Shown here in pieces: positions 23,478 to 32,653 of a DNA stretch of 64,000 nt. The notes under the pieces were generated by a model. That model was not told the origin of the DNA. It ran no database searches and was given only the letters and a program-made list of their open reading frames with translations. This DNA comes from Heyndrickxia sp050281185 (GTDB taxonomy: Bacteria; Bacillota; Bacilli; Bacillales; Bacillaceae_C): positions 186,001 to 250,000 of the forward strand of contig NZ_JBNNWS010000007.1 of the NCBI RefSeq assembly GCF_050281185.1, in the 5' to 3' direction. Position numbers and translations under genes: made by a program. Within the stretch, counting starts at the first letter, position 1. Every line of letters begins with the position of its first letter.

Positions 23478-25235
23478 ATGTTTCGAGTATTGTGGAAGCT
23501 TCGCTGGTTTTTTAAAGAACAGTGGAAGCGGTATGTAATTGCCATTTTATTATTAATCATCGTAGGGATTTTAGATGTTATCCCTCCGAAGGTAGTGGGA
23601 ATGGCCATTGATAATATTCATTTAGGAAACCTGACCTGGGGAGGGATCCTTCGTTATTTATTTTATTTATTTCTTATCACGGTTGTATCATATGGAATCA
23701 CATATGTTTGGATGTATCAATTATTCGGCGGGGCATTCCTCGTTGAAAGAAAGCTTCGTTCACGATTAATGGGACATTTTTTTAGAATGACTCCTGCCTT
23801 TTATGAAAGAAATCGGACGGGAGATTTAATGGCTCGTGCGACGAATGATTTGAAGGCTGTTTCAATAACAGCTGGCTTTGGAATATTAACTTTGACAGAT
23901 TCAACGATATTCATGCTGACGATCTTGTTTACGATGAGTGTTCTCATTAGCTGGAAGTTAACTTTGGCGGCTATCCTGCCACTTCCAATTATGGCAGTGT
24001 TAATGGGGATCTATGGAAAGAAAATTCATGAGCGCTTTATCGAAGCACAGGATTCATTTGGGGATCTTAATGATAAGGTGCTGGAATCTGTAGCAGGTGT
24101 TCGAGTGATTCGCGCATATGTTCAAGAACGTGCGGATGAAGATCGGTTTCATCAAATGACAGAAGATGTTTTTTCAAAAAATATGAAAGTAGCAAAGATA
24201 GATTCCTTATTTGATCCGACTATTAAAGTTTTAACAGGAATGAGCTATTTAATCGGATTAGGCTATGGGGCGTACTTAGTCTTTCACCAAACGATTACTT
24301 TAGGGGACTTAGTATCCTTTAATGTGTATTTAGGAATGTTGATTTGGCCAATGTTTGCGATTGGGGAGCTTATGAATCTTATGCAAAGAGGCAGTGCGTC
24401 TCTGGATCGGGTAGATGAAACCTTAAGTGCATCAGAGGATGTAAAAAATCCAGAACACCCTGTAACAGTTAATCAACCTGATCGTATGCAATTGAATGAG
24501 TATGAGTTTCAATATCCATCATCTTCTGTGAAAAATTTAAAGAATATTCGCTTAGACCTAAATCGTGGTGAAACACTTGGGATCGTTGGGAAAACCGGCA
24601 GCGGTAAAACCACCTTTGTTAAACAGTTACTGCGAGAATATAAAGAAGGGGATGGCAGCTTTTCGTTTTCTGGAGTTGAAATTCGCGAACAAACGAAGGA
24701 GCAGGTTCGGGATTGGATTGGCTATGTGCCGCAAGATCATGTTCTTTTCTCACGGTCGATCAAGGAAAATATCAAATTTGGATATCCAGAAGCAAGTGAT
24801 AGTGATATTCAAAATGCTATCGATTTAGCTTCTTTCCGCAAAGATTTAGAACTTTTGCCAGAAGGATTGGAAACATTAGTAGGGGAAAAAGGGGTTGCCC
24901 TTTCTGGTGGGCAAAAACAAAGGATATCAATTGCCCGTGCGTTAATCAAAAATCCTGAAATATTAATATTGGATGATTCTTTGTCTGCTGTAGATGCAAA
25001 AACAGAGACAAGAATTATTGAAAATATTCAAAAGGAGCGAAAAGGAAAAACAACAATCATTACCACACATCGCCTATCAGCAGTAGAACACGCTGAATGG
25101 ATTATTGTGCTAGATGATGGGCAAATAGCCCAAGAAGGGACCCACAAGGAATTGATTCAACAAGAAGGATGGTATTTGGAGCAATATCAACGCCAGCAGC
25201 TTGAAGCTTCAGAAAGCGAGGAGGTGCTTTCATGA
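23478..25235 (+). CDS. bmrC: BmrC/YheI-like half of a heterodimeric multidrug ABC exporter (585 aa)
   Basis: This is a type IV half-transporter with six TM segments (residues 15-300) and a C-terminal nucleotide-binding domain (about 335-570). Walker A is GKTGSGKTT, the signature is LSGGQKQRISIARAL and Walker B reads ILILDDSLSAVD. The catalytic glutamate is replaced by aspartate, the degenerate-site pattern known for BmrC. The length of 585 aa equals that of B. subtilis YheI. It overlaps the partner gene by 4 bases. The leader peptide and terminators upstream suggest induction by ribosome-targeting antibiotics. Confidence 0.88.
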   Translation: MFRVLWKLRWFFKEQWKRYVIAILLLIIVGILDVIPPKVVGMAIDNIHLGNLTWGGILRYLFYLFLITVVSYGITYVWMYQLFGGAFLVERKLRSRLMGHFFRMTPAFYERNRTGDLMARATNDLKAVSITAGFGILTLTDSTIFMLTILFTMSVLISWKLTLAAILPLPIMAVLMGIYGKKIHERFIEAQDSFGDLNDKVLESVAGVRVIRAYVQERADEDRFHQMTEDVFSKNMKVAKIDSLFDPTIKVLTGMSYLIGLGYGAYLVFHQTITLGDLVSFNVYLGMLIWPMFAIGELMNLMQRGSASLDRVDETLSASEDVKNPEHPVTVNQPDRMQLNEYEFQYPSSSVKNLKNIRLDLNRGETLGIVGKTGSGKTTFVKQLLREYKEGDGSFSFSGVEIREQTKEQVRDWIGYVPQDHVLFSRSIKENIKFGYPEASDSDIQNAIDLASFRKDLELLPEGLETLVGEKGVALSGGQKQRISIARALIKNPEILILDDSLSAVDAKTETRIIENIQKERKGKTTIITTHRLSAVEHAEWIIVLDDGQIAQEGTHKELIQQEGWYLEQYQRQQLEASESEEVLS

Positions 25236-27241
25236 AAGTCGGAAAAAAACTAATTCAATATGCCATGAGCTATAAAAAGTTCATTATCATCGCTCTTCTC
25301 ATGCTTACTTTTTCCGTAGGTGCCGAATTAACAGGCCCGTTTATTGCAAAAAAGATGATCGACTCCCATGTTTTGGGGATTGAATCTCCATGGTTTGAAG
25401 CGGACAAAAGCAAGGATGCTGTTTTATATGATGGGAAGTATTATAAGCGGGAACAATATTTTGAATCTGGTGAAGTGAAGGGGAAAGAAGTTCGAATTAT
25501 TCAAGTTGGAAAAAGCTTTTATTTTATTGATGGAAAAATCCAAGTTGATGGAGAACGAACCTATCATAATGGCATCATAACAATAAAAAAAGGTGATCTC
25601 ATTCAAGAGGTAGAGGCTCAAAAAATATCAACGAACGAACTATTGAAGTTTTATCAGCCAGAGATACCAAGGATTATTCATCTTATTCTATTTTATTTTG
25701 GATTATTATTGAGTGCATCGTTATTTCAATACGGTCAACATTTTTACCTACAAAAAGCGGCCAATAGAATTATTCAAAAAATGCGGACAGATATTTTTCA
25801 GCATATTCAAAGATTACCTATTCGCTATTTTGATAATCTACCCGCAGGTAAAGTAGTATCCCGTATCACAAACGATACAGAAGCCATTCGGGATTTATAT
25901 GTAACGGTTTTGGCCACATTCTTTACAAGTACAATTTATATAACAGGAATCTATATTGCACTGTTTATATTGAATGCAAAACTAGCAGCGATCTGCTTAT
26001 TATTGTTGCCATTGCTTTATCTTTGGATCATTATTTACCGTAAATATGCCTCTAAATATAATCAGGTGATCCGCTCGAAGATAAGCGAAATCAATGCTTC
26101 TATCAATGAATCGATCCAAGGGATGAGTATTATTCAAGCTTTTCGCCGCGAGGAAAAAATGCAAGAGGAATTTGAGGAGCTGAATAAAACTCACTTTCAA
26201 TATCAAAATAAATTATTGAGCCTAAATGCGCTTACTTCACACAATCTTGTAGGAGTACTCCGAAATATCACTTTTGTCGCTTTTATATGGTATTTTGGCG
26301 GAGGTTCAATTGGAGTTGGTTCATTTGTCACTCTTGGTGTTCTATACGCATTTGTCGATTATATTAACCGGTTATTCCAGCCGGTCACTGGTGTCGTAAA
26401 CCAATTAGCGAATTTGGAGCAGGCGTTAGTGGCAGGAGAACGAGTATTTGAATTGCTTGGAGAAAAAGGCACAGATGTTAGTGATGAGCGTATCCCTCGT
26501 TATAAGGGAGATGTGACATTTGATCATGTGTACTTTGGTTACAAGGAAAATAATGATGTGTTAAAAAATATTACTTTTGATGCAAAATGTGGAGAAACCG
26601 TTGCATTAGTTGGTCACACAGGGTCTGGAAAAAGCTCAATTATGAACCTATTATTTCGATTCTATGATTGTACGAAAGGTGAAATCAAAATAGATGGAAT
26701 AAACATTAAAGACCTTTCGACACAGAGTTTGCGAGAGCATATGGCTATCGTTCTTCAAGACCCCTACTTATTTACAGGAACGATTGCTTCGAATGTAAGC
26801 TTAAGTGACCCTCGCATTTCTCGTGAAATGGTAGAAAAAGCACTGAAGGATGTCGGTGCAGATAAAGTGCTTAAGAATTTAGAAAAAGGAATCGATGAAC
26901 CGGTTGTTGAAAAAGGAAGCACTCTCTCTTCCGGACAAAGACAATTAATATCATTTGCGAGAGCACTAGCCTTTAATCCTGCCATCCTTATTTTGGATGA
27001 AGCAACTTCTAATATCGATACAGAAACAGAGGCCATCATTCAGGAGGCTATGAATGTACTTAAGAAAGGAAGAACCACCTTTATCATCGCCCATCGTTTA
27101 TCTACGATTCGTAATGCTGACCAAATCCTTGTCCTGGACAAAGGTGAAATAGTGGAAAAAGGCAGCCATGATGAACTGATGGAGCTGAAAGGGAAATATT
27201 TTCAAATGTATCAGCTGCAGCAGATGAAGAAGGTTGGGTAA
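25232..27241 (+). CDS. bmrD: BmrD/YheH-like half of a heterodimeric multidrug ABC exporter (669 aa)
   Basis: This is the partner of the preceding protein. It has six TM segments and an extra domain of about 80 residues between TM1 and TM2 (about residues 50-130), the extracellular domain known from BmrD. The nucleotide-binding domain has Walker A GHTGSGKSS, signature LSSGQRQLISFARAL and a canonical Walker B ILILDEATSNID with catalytic Glu. The length is close to that of B. subtilis YheH. The pairing of one degenerate and one consensus ATP site supports a heterodimer. It starts within the end of bmrC. Confidence 0.88.
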   Translation: MKVGKKLIQYAMSYKKFIIIALLMLTFSVGAELTGPFIAKKMIDSHVLGIESPWFEADKSKDAVLYDGKYYKREQYFESGEVKGKEVRIIQVGKSFYFIDGKIQVDGERTYHNGIITIKKGDLIQEVEAQKISTNELLKFYQPEIPRIIHLILFYFGLLLSASLFQYGQHFYLQKAANRIIQKMRTDIFQHIQRLPIRYFDNLPAGKVVSRITNDTEAIRDLYVTVLATFFTSTIYITGIYIALFILNAKLAAICLLLLPLLYLWIIIYRKYASKYNQVIRSKISEINASINESIQGMSIIQAFRREEKMQEEFEELNKTHFQYQNKLLSLNALTSHNLVGVLRNITFVAFIWYFGGGSIGVGSFVTLGVLYAFVDYINRLFQPVTGVVNQLANLEQALVAGERVFELLGEKGTDVSDERIPRYKGDVTFDHVYFGYKENNDVLKNITFDAKCGETVALVGHTGSGKSSIMNLLFRFYDCTKGEIKIDGINIKDLSTQSLREHMAIVLQDPYLFTGTIASNVSLSDPRISREMVEKALKDVGADKVLKNLEKGIDEPVVEKGSTLSSGQRQLISFARALAFNPAILILDEATSNIDTETEAIIQEAMNVLKKGRTTFIIAHRLSTIRNADQILVLDKGEIVEKGSHDELMELKGKYFQMYQLQQMKKVG

Positions 27242-27250
27242 GGTATTGGG

Positions 27251-27350
27251 TATGACCGATATCTTTCGACTCTTGACCGATAAGTTGAGAAAATAGCCGA
27301 TATTTTTCAACTTTTGACCGATATATTGATTAAAATGACCGATATAAATT
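27251..27350 (+). repeat. ~21-bp period repeat array after bmrD
   Basis: Five degenerate units carry the core GACCGATAT at a period of 20-21 bases, starting 10 bases after the bmrD stop. The same kind of array (with the same core) follows fadF at 54419, and another with a different core follows the thiolase gene at 55968. Confidence 0.8.
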
Positions 27351-27405
27351 AAAGCACAACCTTTCTTTGTGGAATCTTCATCACAGAAAGGTTGTGCTTT
27401 TGCTT
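27351..27405. terminator. Bidirectional terminator between bmrD and rsfA
   Basis: AAAGCACAACCTTTCTTTGTG and CACAGAAAGGTTGTGCTTT form a long stem with T-rich sequence on both sides. It serves the convergent bmrD and rsfA genes. Confidence 0.85.
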
Positions 27406-27437
27406 TTCTAGGCGTAACAGTCGCCTCGTATTTTATT

Positions 27438-28145
27438 TTACTCCGCCAGTTTCTCCAAATTCCCATTTCGATCCATCTTGAAGGTAGAGGTCGAAGGTTC
27501 ATCCTCTTCGAATAAGACAAGTTTTCTTGCTCTGTTCATAATTTTCATCATCGTTTCATAATCTTCTTGCATCGTAACTGAGTTCTTTTCTAGATCATGA
27601 ATACGTTTCTGCAGCTCTTCATTTTGTCGCTTCATATCTTGGTTTTCACGTTTTAATCTTGCATTCTCACTTTTTAAAATTGTAGATTGGAACTGGGTAC
27701 TATTTAAGTATTGTAAATAACTAATGACCTTTTGAAGATTAAGTTCTTCATTTTGGTTTTGACTGACTGTAGTTGTAGCAGCTGGTTGTAATACTTCCAT
27801 CTCTTCTCCAAATTCTTGATTAATAGTTTCCAAAGGAATTTCTTCTATTTCTTCATATGATGGAGTAGGTGGTTGATAGAGTAGCTTTTTCTTTCCACCC
27901 TGATCCTTACCTAGTAAACGCTGTCTTTGCTTACGCTGCTTTTTCGCTAACTGTAAAGCTTGCTCATAGTCATGGCGAACAACAGCATTCCAACGGAAAC
28001 CACAGGCTGCAGATGTTCGATTTAACTTGTCTCCTACCTCTTCAAATGCATTTAATTGTGTACTGCCTTCACGGACATGACGCAGCACTGTCTCAGCTAA
28101 TTGTAAATCATTTTCTTCTGTCCAAGCATCTTGGCGTTCTTTCAT
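27438..28145 (-). CDS. rsfA: Prespore-specific regulator RsfA (235 aa)
   Basis: RsfA is a Myb/SANT-like DNA-binding protein that tunes sigma-F-dependent genes in the forespore. The N-terminal domain reads RQDAWTEENDLQLAETVLRHVREGSTQLNAFEEVG, then the second helix set with RTSAACGFRWNAVVRHDYEQA. Residues 135-205 form a strong coiled coil (LKSENARLKRENQDMKRQNEELQKRIHDLE). The start is the ATG at 28145, after GGGAG, which matches the family N-terminus. A further in-frame ATG lies 7 codons upstream. It confirms that the organism sporulates. Confidence 0.88.
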   Translation of the reverse strand: MKERQDAWTEENDLQLAETVLRHVREGSTQLNAFEEVGDKLNRTSAACGFRWNAVVRHDYEQALQLAKKQRKQRQRLLGKDQGGKKKLLYQPPTPSYEEIEEIPLETINQEFGEEMEVLQPAATTTVSQNQNEELNLQKVISYLQYLNSTQFQSTILKSENARLKRENQDMKRQNEELQKRIHDLEKNSVTMQEDYETMMKIMNRARKLVLFEEDEPSTSTFKMDRNGNLEKLAE

Positions 28146-28260
28146 ACTTCTCAACTCCCATTTCATAATTAACTTTCCCCATTAATCAAAGGATGGACAA
28201 AAGAAATCACTTTTATACCAATATTGTAAAAAATATAGTAGTTTCTCAAATTATTATAAG

Positions 28261-28500
28261 AAAAGCGTAAGCGCCTTGCTCATCGACGTACGTACTGGGA
28301 AAATTGGCAGTAAAATTTTCCTTGGAGGGACTTCGACTGAGATAAAGGAAACTTTTTGGGAGCCCCTAAAGGGCGAATCGATGTTGACTTATCGTAGGGA
28401 GGAGTCCTGAAGTACGCTAGTCGATAGGCGCTGGAGCTAGACAGAGCAGACACTATTCATGATCTATAATTCAATAAAATTTATGCTTTCTTACCAATTA
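28261..28500 (-). repeat. ~155-bp hairpin repeat, minus-strand copy
   Basis: This is a full copy in reverse orientation, including the upstream extension (AGACACTATTCATGATCTA, then AAATTTATGCTTTCTTACC). The stem uses the GTACTTC/GTAC variant also seen at 10078-10316. The loop-proximal right half differs from other copies. A fragment of its terminal AAGAAAAGCG follows at 28500. Confidence 0.8.
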
Positions 28501-28623
28501 AGAAAAGCGTAAGGTATAGGTTATTCCCTTAGTTCCCGTTTCTAAATGAGCATTTTGCGGTCTTTGAAAATGAAAAAAAAGTCGTTATAATAAAAACATG
28601 ATTGTCTAGGAAGAGGGTTAAGC

Positions 28624-29925
28624 ATGGAGTATTCTAAACAAAAATTGACCGAGGAAAAGGTTTTTAAAGACCCCGTTCACCGCTACGTCCATGTAAGAGA
28701 TAGGGTGATTTGGGACTTAGTTGCTACGAAGGAATTTCAACGCCTGCGCCGGATTCGGCAGCTTGGTACAACTTATTTCACCTTCCATGGTGCAGAGCAT
28801 AGTCGGTTTAATCATTCCCTAGGTGTATATGAAATTATTAGAAGAATTATTGATGATGTTTTTGACGGAAGACCGGAGTGGAACCCTGAAGAGCGACTTT
28901 TATCTTTATGTGCCGCCCTTTTGCATGACTTGGGACACGGCCCATTCTCCCACTCTTTTGAAAAGGTTTTTCAACTTGATCATGAGGAATTTACACAAGA
29001 AATCATTGTTGGAAAAACAGAGGTTAATAAAGTATTAAGCAAGGTGAGTCCGGACTTTCCTAAAAAAGTAGCAGAAGTCATTGCCAAAACATATGAAAAT
29101 AAATTAGTTGTTAGTTTAATATCTAGTCAGCTAGATGCGGATCGTATGGATTACTTACTTAGAGATGCTTATTTTACTGGGGTAAGCTACGGCCATTTTG
29201 ATATAGAGCGACTTTTGAGGGTTATGAGGCCTAGAGAGGAACAAGTAGTTTTCAAATATAGTGGAATGCATGCAGTAGAGGATTATATATTGAGCCGTTA
29301 TCAAATGTATTGGCAGGTATATTTTCACCCGGTCACGAGAAGTGCTGAAGTGATTCTAACAAAAATTTTGCATCGGGCAAAGGCATTGCATGATGAATAT
29401 TATTCGTTTAAACAACATCCAATCCATTTTTATTCCCTTTTTGAGGATGAAATGACATTAGAAGACTATTTAAAATTAGATGAATCTGTCATATTATATT
29501 ATTTTCAGATGTGGCAGGAAGAAGAAGATCCTATATTAAGCGATTTATGTACGAGATTTATGAATAGGAATTTATTTAAGTATGTTGATTTTGACCCAGC
29601 AAAACAATTCAAAGTACATAGTCAGTTAGAAAGCCTATTTGAAAAAGCAGGAATAGATCCTAACTATTATTTAGTAGTCGATTCTTCGTCTGATTTACCT
29701 TATGATTTTTATCGTCCTGGTGAGGAGGAAGAAAGACTGCCTATCCATTTGCTTAAGTCAAATGGAGAACTAAGGGAATTATCCCGTTCATCTGACATCG
29801 TAGATGCAATATCAGGAAAACGCAGAACGGATCATAAATTATATTTTCCAGCAGATTTTATTAAGGATGAAACAACAAGCAGCGAAGTGAAGCAGAAGAT
29901 TCGTGCGATATTAGAGAGTTTATAA
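28624..29925 (+). CDS. ywfO: HD-domain phosphohydrolase YwfO (433 aa)
   Basis: This is an HD-superfamily metal-dependent phosphohydrolase. Motifs are RLRRIRQLGTTYFTFHGAEHSRFNHSLGVYE, then the HD pair in ALLHDLGHGPFSHSFE, and later SSQLDADRMDYLLRDAYFTGVSYG. This is the dGTPase-like architecture, and dNTP triphosphohydrolase activity is reported for relatives; the substrate here is not shown by the sequence. It is followed 36 bases later by ywgA, with which it is conserved. Confidence 0.88.
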   Translation: MEYSKQKLTEEKVFKDPVHRYVHVRDRVIWDLVATKEFQRLRRIRQLGTTYFTFHGAEHSRFNHSLGVYEIIRRIIDDVFDGRPEWNPEERLLSLCAALLHDLGHGPFSHSFEKVFQLDHEEFTQEIIVGKTEVNKVLSKVSPDFPKKVAEVIAKTYENKLVVSLISSQLDADRMDYLLRDAYFTGVSYGHFDIERLLRVMRPREEQVVFKYSGMHAVEDYILSRYQMYWQVYFHPVTRSAEVILTKILHRAKALHDEYYSFKQHPIHFYSLFEDEMTLEDYLKLDESVILYYFQMWQEEEDPILSDLCTRFMNRNLFKYVDFDPAKQFKVHSQLESLFEKAGIDPNYYLVVDSSSDLPYDFYRPGEEEERLPIHLLKSNGELRELSRSSDIVDAISGKRRTDHKLYFPADFIKDETTSSEVKQKIRAILESL

Positions 29926-29961
29926 TTGAAATAGTTTGTATAAAGCAGGAGATGAGTTTCT

Positions 29962-30471
29962 TTGTTAAACGATCATGTTAGATTAATGGGTGCGCTTGCA
30001 GCTTCGGGGGAAATTGTTGGACGTAAAAAGCTACAAAAGATGATATACATTGCAAAAAAATTAGATTTTCCTTTTCAAGAAAGATTTCAATTCCACTTCT
30101 ATGGCCCTTATTCTGAAGAACTGACACTTAGAGTGGAAGAACTATTTAATTTAGGATTTATCGGAGAAGTGAAGGAGAAAAAAGGGGGATATTTTCAATA
30201 TCGCTATTCGATTACCGATAACGGAAAAGAATTTCTAAGCCTGTATGAAACAAAAATGCCTCATTTGGATGAGATCTTAACCAATATGAATGAACAAAAT
30301 GCACGTTTTCTAGAATTGGTTTCCACTGTTTTATATTTTGATAATCTTCCACGCGAAGAGGTTATTGAGAAAATCAATACTGTAAAAGCGAAGCAAAAAT
30401 ATAGTGAGGAAGAAATTGATCAAGCATATCAGTATATCGATTCACTGAAAAAGATAGCTAAGCCTGTGTAA
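29962..30471 (+). CDS. ywgA: YwgA family protein (169 aa)
   Basis: This is a conserved Bacillus protein with an N-terminal winged-helix-like region (LNDHVRLMGALAASGEIVGRKKLQKMIYIAK) and the segment FQFHFYGPYSEELTLRVEELFNLGFIGE. This pattern also occurs in the antitoxin-like Panacea/SocA group, so a protein-binding role is possible but not shown. It starts with TTG 29962 after GGAGATGAG. The C-terminus carries a helical tail. It is probably co-transcribed with ywfO. Confidence 0.75.
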   Translation: MLNDHVRLMGALAASGEIVGRKKLQKMIYIAKKLDFPFQERFQFHFYGPYSEELTLRVEELFNLGFIGEVKEKKGGYFQYRYSITDNGKEFLSLYETKMPHLDEILTNMNEQNARFLELVSTVLYFDNLPREEVIEKINTVKAKQKYSEEEIDQAYQYIDSLKKIAKPV

Positions 30472-30497
30472 AGGGGCTTAGCTATTTTCAATTTAAA

Positions 30498-30578
30498 AGG
30501 TAAGATAATTTACTATGGGTAATAGACATGAAAAGTGTCTGCTATGTCTAGCTCCAGCGCCTATCGGCTAGCGCTTTT
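30498..30578 (+). repeat. Deletion derivative of the ~155-bp hairpin repeat
   Basis: The upstream extension (GACATGAAAAGTGTCTGCTA) and the first part of the core (AGCTCCAGCGCCTATCGGC) are joined directly to the terminal GCGCTTTTCT. The central part of about 120 bases is missing, as expected for slippage across a hairpin. It lies in the 3' gap between ywgA and ywhB. Confidence 0.8.
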
Positions 30579-30582
30579 CTAA

Positions 30583-30768
30583 TTACTTATCACTTAAACG
30601 CGTTCCGCCAACAGCATAATGATTTTTAGACATTTCTTCAATAAAAACGACAATATTTTCCTTAGGTGCACCTGCAGTTTCGCTTACAGCTTCAGTGACT
30701 TTCTCTACGAGTGCTTTCTTTTGTTCCTCTGTACGGCCTTCTAGCATTTTTACAGTAATGTATGGCAT
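30583..30768 (-). CDS. ywhB: 4-oxalocrotonate tautomerase family protein YwhB (61 aa)
   Basis: This is a small tautomerase with the catalytic Pro directly after the initiator Met (MPYITVKMLEGRTEEQKKAL). The conserved C-terminal part includes IVVFIEEMSKNHYAVGG. The family isomerises enol-keto compounds and works as a hexamer. The physiological substrate in Bacilli is unknown. It is the only minus-strand gene between ywgA and ywhC. Confidence 0.92.
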   Translation of the reverse strand: MPYITVKMLEGRTEEQKKALVEKVTEAVSETAGAPKENIVVFIEEMSKNHYAVGGTRLSDK

Positions 30769-30858
30769 ATTATGTATCTCCTTTATAAAAATTTTTCTAA
30801 CTATCCAAAGTGTATTGTTTTATGATGTGGGAAGCAAGGGGATATTATCTAAAAGAGT

Positions 30859-30940
30859 GACTCTATTCGTATAGATTGTTAAAATCCTTATGCTGATTTT
30901 TACTTGAATCGAATATCCTGTATCGTTGAAAAAGAATCTA
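30859..30940. mobile_element. Degenerate MITE-like remnant
   Basis: GACTCTATTCGTATAGATTGTT resembles the left end of the element. AAAATCC...GATTTTTAC resembles its internal pair, and GTTGAAAAAGAATCT resembles its right end. No target duplication is visible. It lies in the gap between ywhB and ywhC. Confidence 0.45.
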
Positions 30941-31032
30941 ATGACATATTTCGTGAATCTGCTTCAGAGAAATTATAGTTATGTTGTTGTATACTGTTAA
31001 TAAGTATAAATAAATGAAAAAGGGGATTGATT

Positions 31033-31707
31033 GTGGATCAATTAATTAATACTTTATCTAGCTTTTTAAGGTATCCAATTGAATATCTACCATTCGTAGT
31101 CATCACTTTATTAATAGCATTTACAGTTCATGAATTTGCACATGCTTATACAGCATATAAATTTGGAGATAATACGGCAAAAGATCAAGGTCGTTTAACG
31201 TTAAATCCTATTCAACATCTTGATCCGTTTGGAACGATCCTTATTTTAATTGCAGGTTTCGGTTGGGCACGCCCAGTACCGGTAAATCGGTATCATTTTA
31301 AAAACCCAAGGGCTGCGGGGATATTAGTTTCGATAATGGGGCCGCTAAGTAATCTTTTAATGGCTTTTATCGGATATGGAATATTCTACTTTTTAATTTC
31401 GTCAGGTGCTTGGACAAATTCGAGTTTCGTCATTGATTTTTTAAAGGTTTTTATTCAGTTGAATCTTACGCTTTTTGTATTTAACCTATTTCCTCTGCCT
31501 CCGCTTGATGGGTATCGTATTCTTGAGGATTTAGTTAGTCCGTCTGTAAGAGCGAAAATGACACAATTTGAACAATATAGTATTTTAGTCTTTTTAATTA
31601 TTTTAGTAACACCTTTGGATAGATATACGATCTCTCCGATCATGGAATGGGTAAGGGACTTTTGTATTAATAGCTTTCAAACGATATTTTCTATGTTTAT
31701 CAGGTGA
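31033..31707 (+). CDS. ywhC: Site-2 protease family membrane protein YwhC (224 aa)
   Basis: This is a membrane metalloprotease of the M50 type. The zinc motif HEFAH lies in the first helices (residues about 34-38), and the second metal site is in FNLFPLPPLDGYRIL. NPIQHLDPFGTILIL and ARPVPVN are family signatures. About five TM segments are predicted. GTG 31033 is chosen, 7 bases after AAAGGGG; the open frame extends two codons further upstream to a TTG. The substrate is unknown. It is followed 12 bases later by ywhD. Confidence 0.88.
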   Translation: MDQLINTLSSFLRYPIEYLPFVVITLLIAFTVHEFAHAYTAYKFGDNTAKDQGRLTLNPIQHLDPFGTILILIAGFGWARPVPVNRYHFKNPRAAGILVSIMGPLSNLLMAFIGYGIFYFLISSGAWTNSSFVIDFLKVFIQLNLTLFVFNLFPLPPLDGYRILEDLVSPSVRAKMTQFEQYSILVFLIILVTPLDRYTISPIMEWVRDFCINSFQTIFSMFIR

Positions 31708-31719
31708 GGAGGTTTCTAA

Positions 31720-32232
31720 ATGGAACAAGGGAAAAAAAAGCTTGAGTTTAATATTATAAAAAATGACCCAACCGATGGTCATAGAGGTTTTGGTATTGGG
31801 TCTTTAAGTTTAGAAAATGTTTCCCCAGTGTTTGTTGATGTTGAAGAAGGGGAGGCATTTGTAGATATAGGTGCCATGCATGCAAGAAGTGCAGTAGAAA
31901 AACGTGTTAAATTTTTGCCGAATAAAGAAGAAGTTCCAGAGGGAGCGAAGCCTTACTGGTTAGTATGGGTTACTATTGACCGAAATGAGGAAGGGCCATA
32001 TTATGCAGGTGTCACTGCATGCGAAATGACCGTTAATAAAGAGGCGCGCCGCGGATATAAGTCATTGCCAGAACACGTGAATCGTTTAGATAAATCATTA
32101 AAACGCCAAATCATCGTTGATCATATGGATGAAAAGTCTAAAAAGGTGTTAGCGAATTTTTTGAAAAACCATGATGAAAAATTGTGGGATTTATCAAGTG
32201 ACAAGCTGAAAAAAGATTTGGGTGCTGAGTAA
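31720..32232 (+). CDS. ywhD: YwhD family protein (170 aa)
   Basis: This is a soluble Bacillus protein of unknown function, recognised by TDGHRGFGIGSLSLENVSPVFVDVEEGEAFVDIGAMHARS and AKPYWLVWVTIDRNEEGPYYAGV, together with its position after ywhC. It has no signal peptide or membrane segment. ATG 31720 follows TGAGGAGG. It is likely to be in one operon with ywhC. Confidence 0.85.
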   Translation: MEQGKKKLEFNIIKNDPTDGHRGFGIGSLSLENVSPVFVDVEEGEAFVDIGAMHARSAVEKRVKFLPNKEEVPEGAKPYWLVWVTIDRNEEGPYYAGVTACEMTVNKEARRGYKSLPEHVNRLDKSLKRQIIVDHMDEKSKKVLANFLKNHDEKLWDLSSDKLKKDLGAE

Positions 32233-32296
32233 GGTAGGAGAATATAGATTTTAATTTGTTGCTGCTCGAATTATAAGCCATTTAACTGTGATGTTA

Positions 32297-32478
32297 GCGG
32301 CAAGGCGCTTGCGCTTTTCTTAGTGTCTAGCTCCAGCGCCTATCGGCTAGCGGATTTCTCCGTCTCCTCCCTACGATAAGTCAACATCAGCTCGTGAACT
32401 ACCTCGCTGTGTTTCCTTTATCTCAGTCGAAGACTACGAAATCCGTACGCCGATGATCAAGGCGCTTGCGCTTTTCTC
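32297..32478 (+). repeat. ~155-bp hairpin repeat with an extra right-end fragment
   Basis: A right-end fragment (GGCAAGGCGCTTGCGCTTTTCTTA, 32298-32322) is followed by a full copy (32323-32478). In this copy the arms pair as CGGC-x-GGATTTC with GAAATCC-x-GCCG. It fills the gap between ywhD and the pbpG terminator. Confidence 0.85.
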
Positions 32479-32588
32479 GTTTGTGAACAAATAGTGACAG
32501 TTTTTTGAATTTAAAAATGGTGACTTGCTGATTTAAAGGAAAATAAGTAAACTAGAATTGATGGTTTGCATATACAAACTAGGACACG

Positions 32589-32621
32589 AAAAAACTCGGG
32601 GACGCACACCCCGAGTTTTTT
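32589..32621. terminator. Terminator between ywhD and pbpG
   Basis: AAAAAACTCGGGG and CCCCGAGTTTTTT form a perfect 13-bp stem with a 7-base loop, symmetrical for both strands. Confidence 0.9.
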
Positions 32622-32653
32622 CGCATTCTGAATTAAAAAGACCTTCTAGGAGG

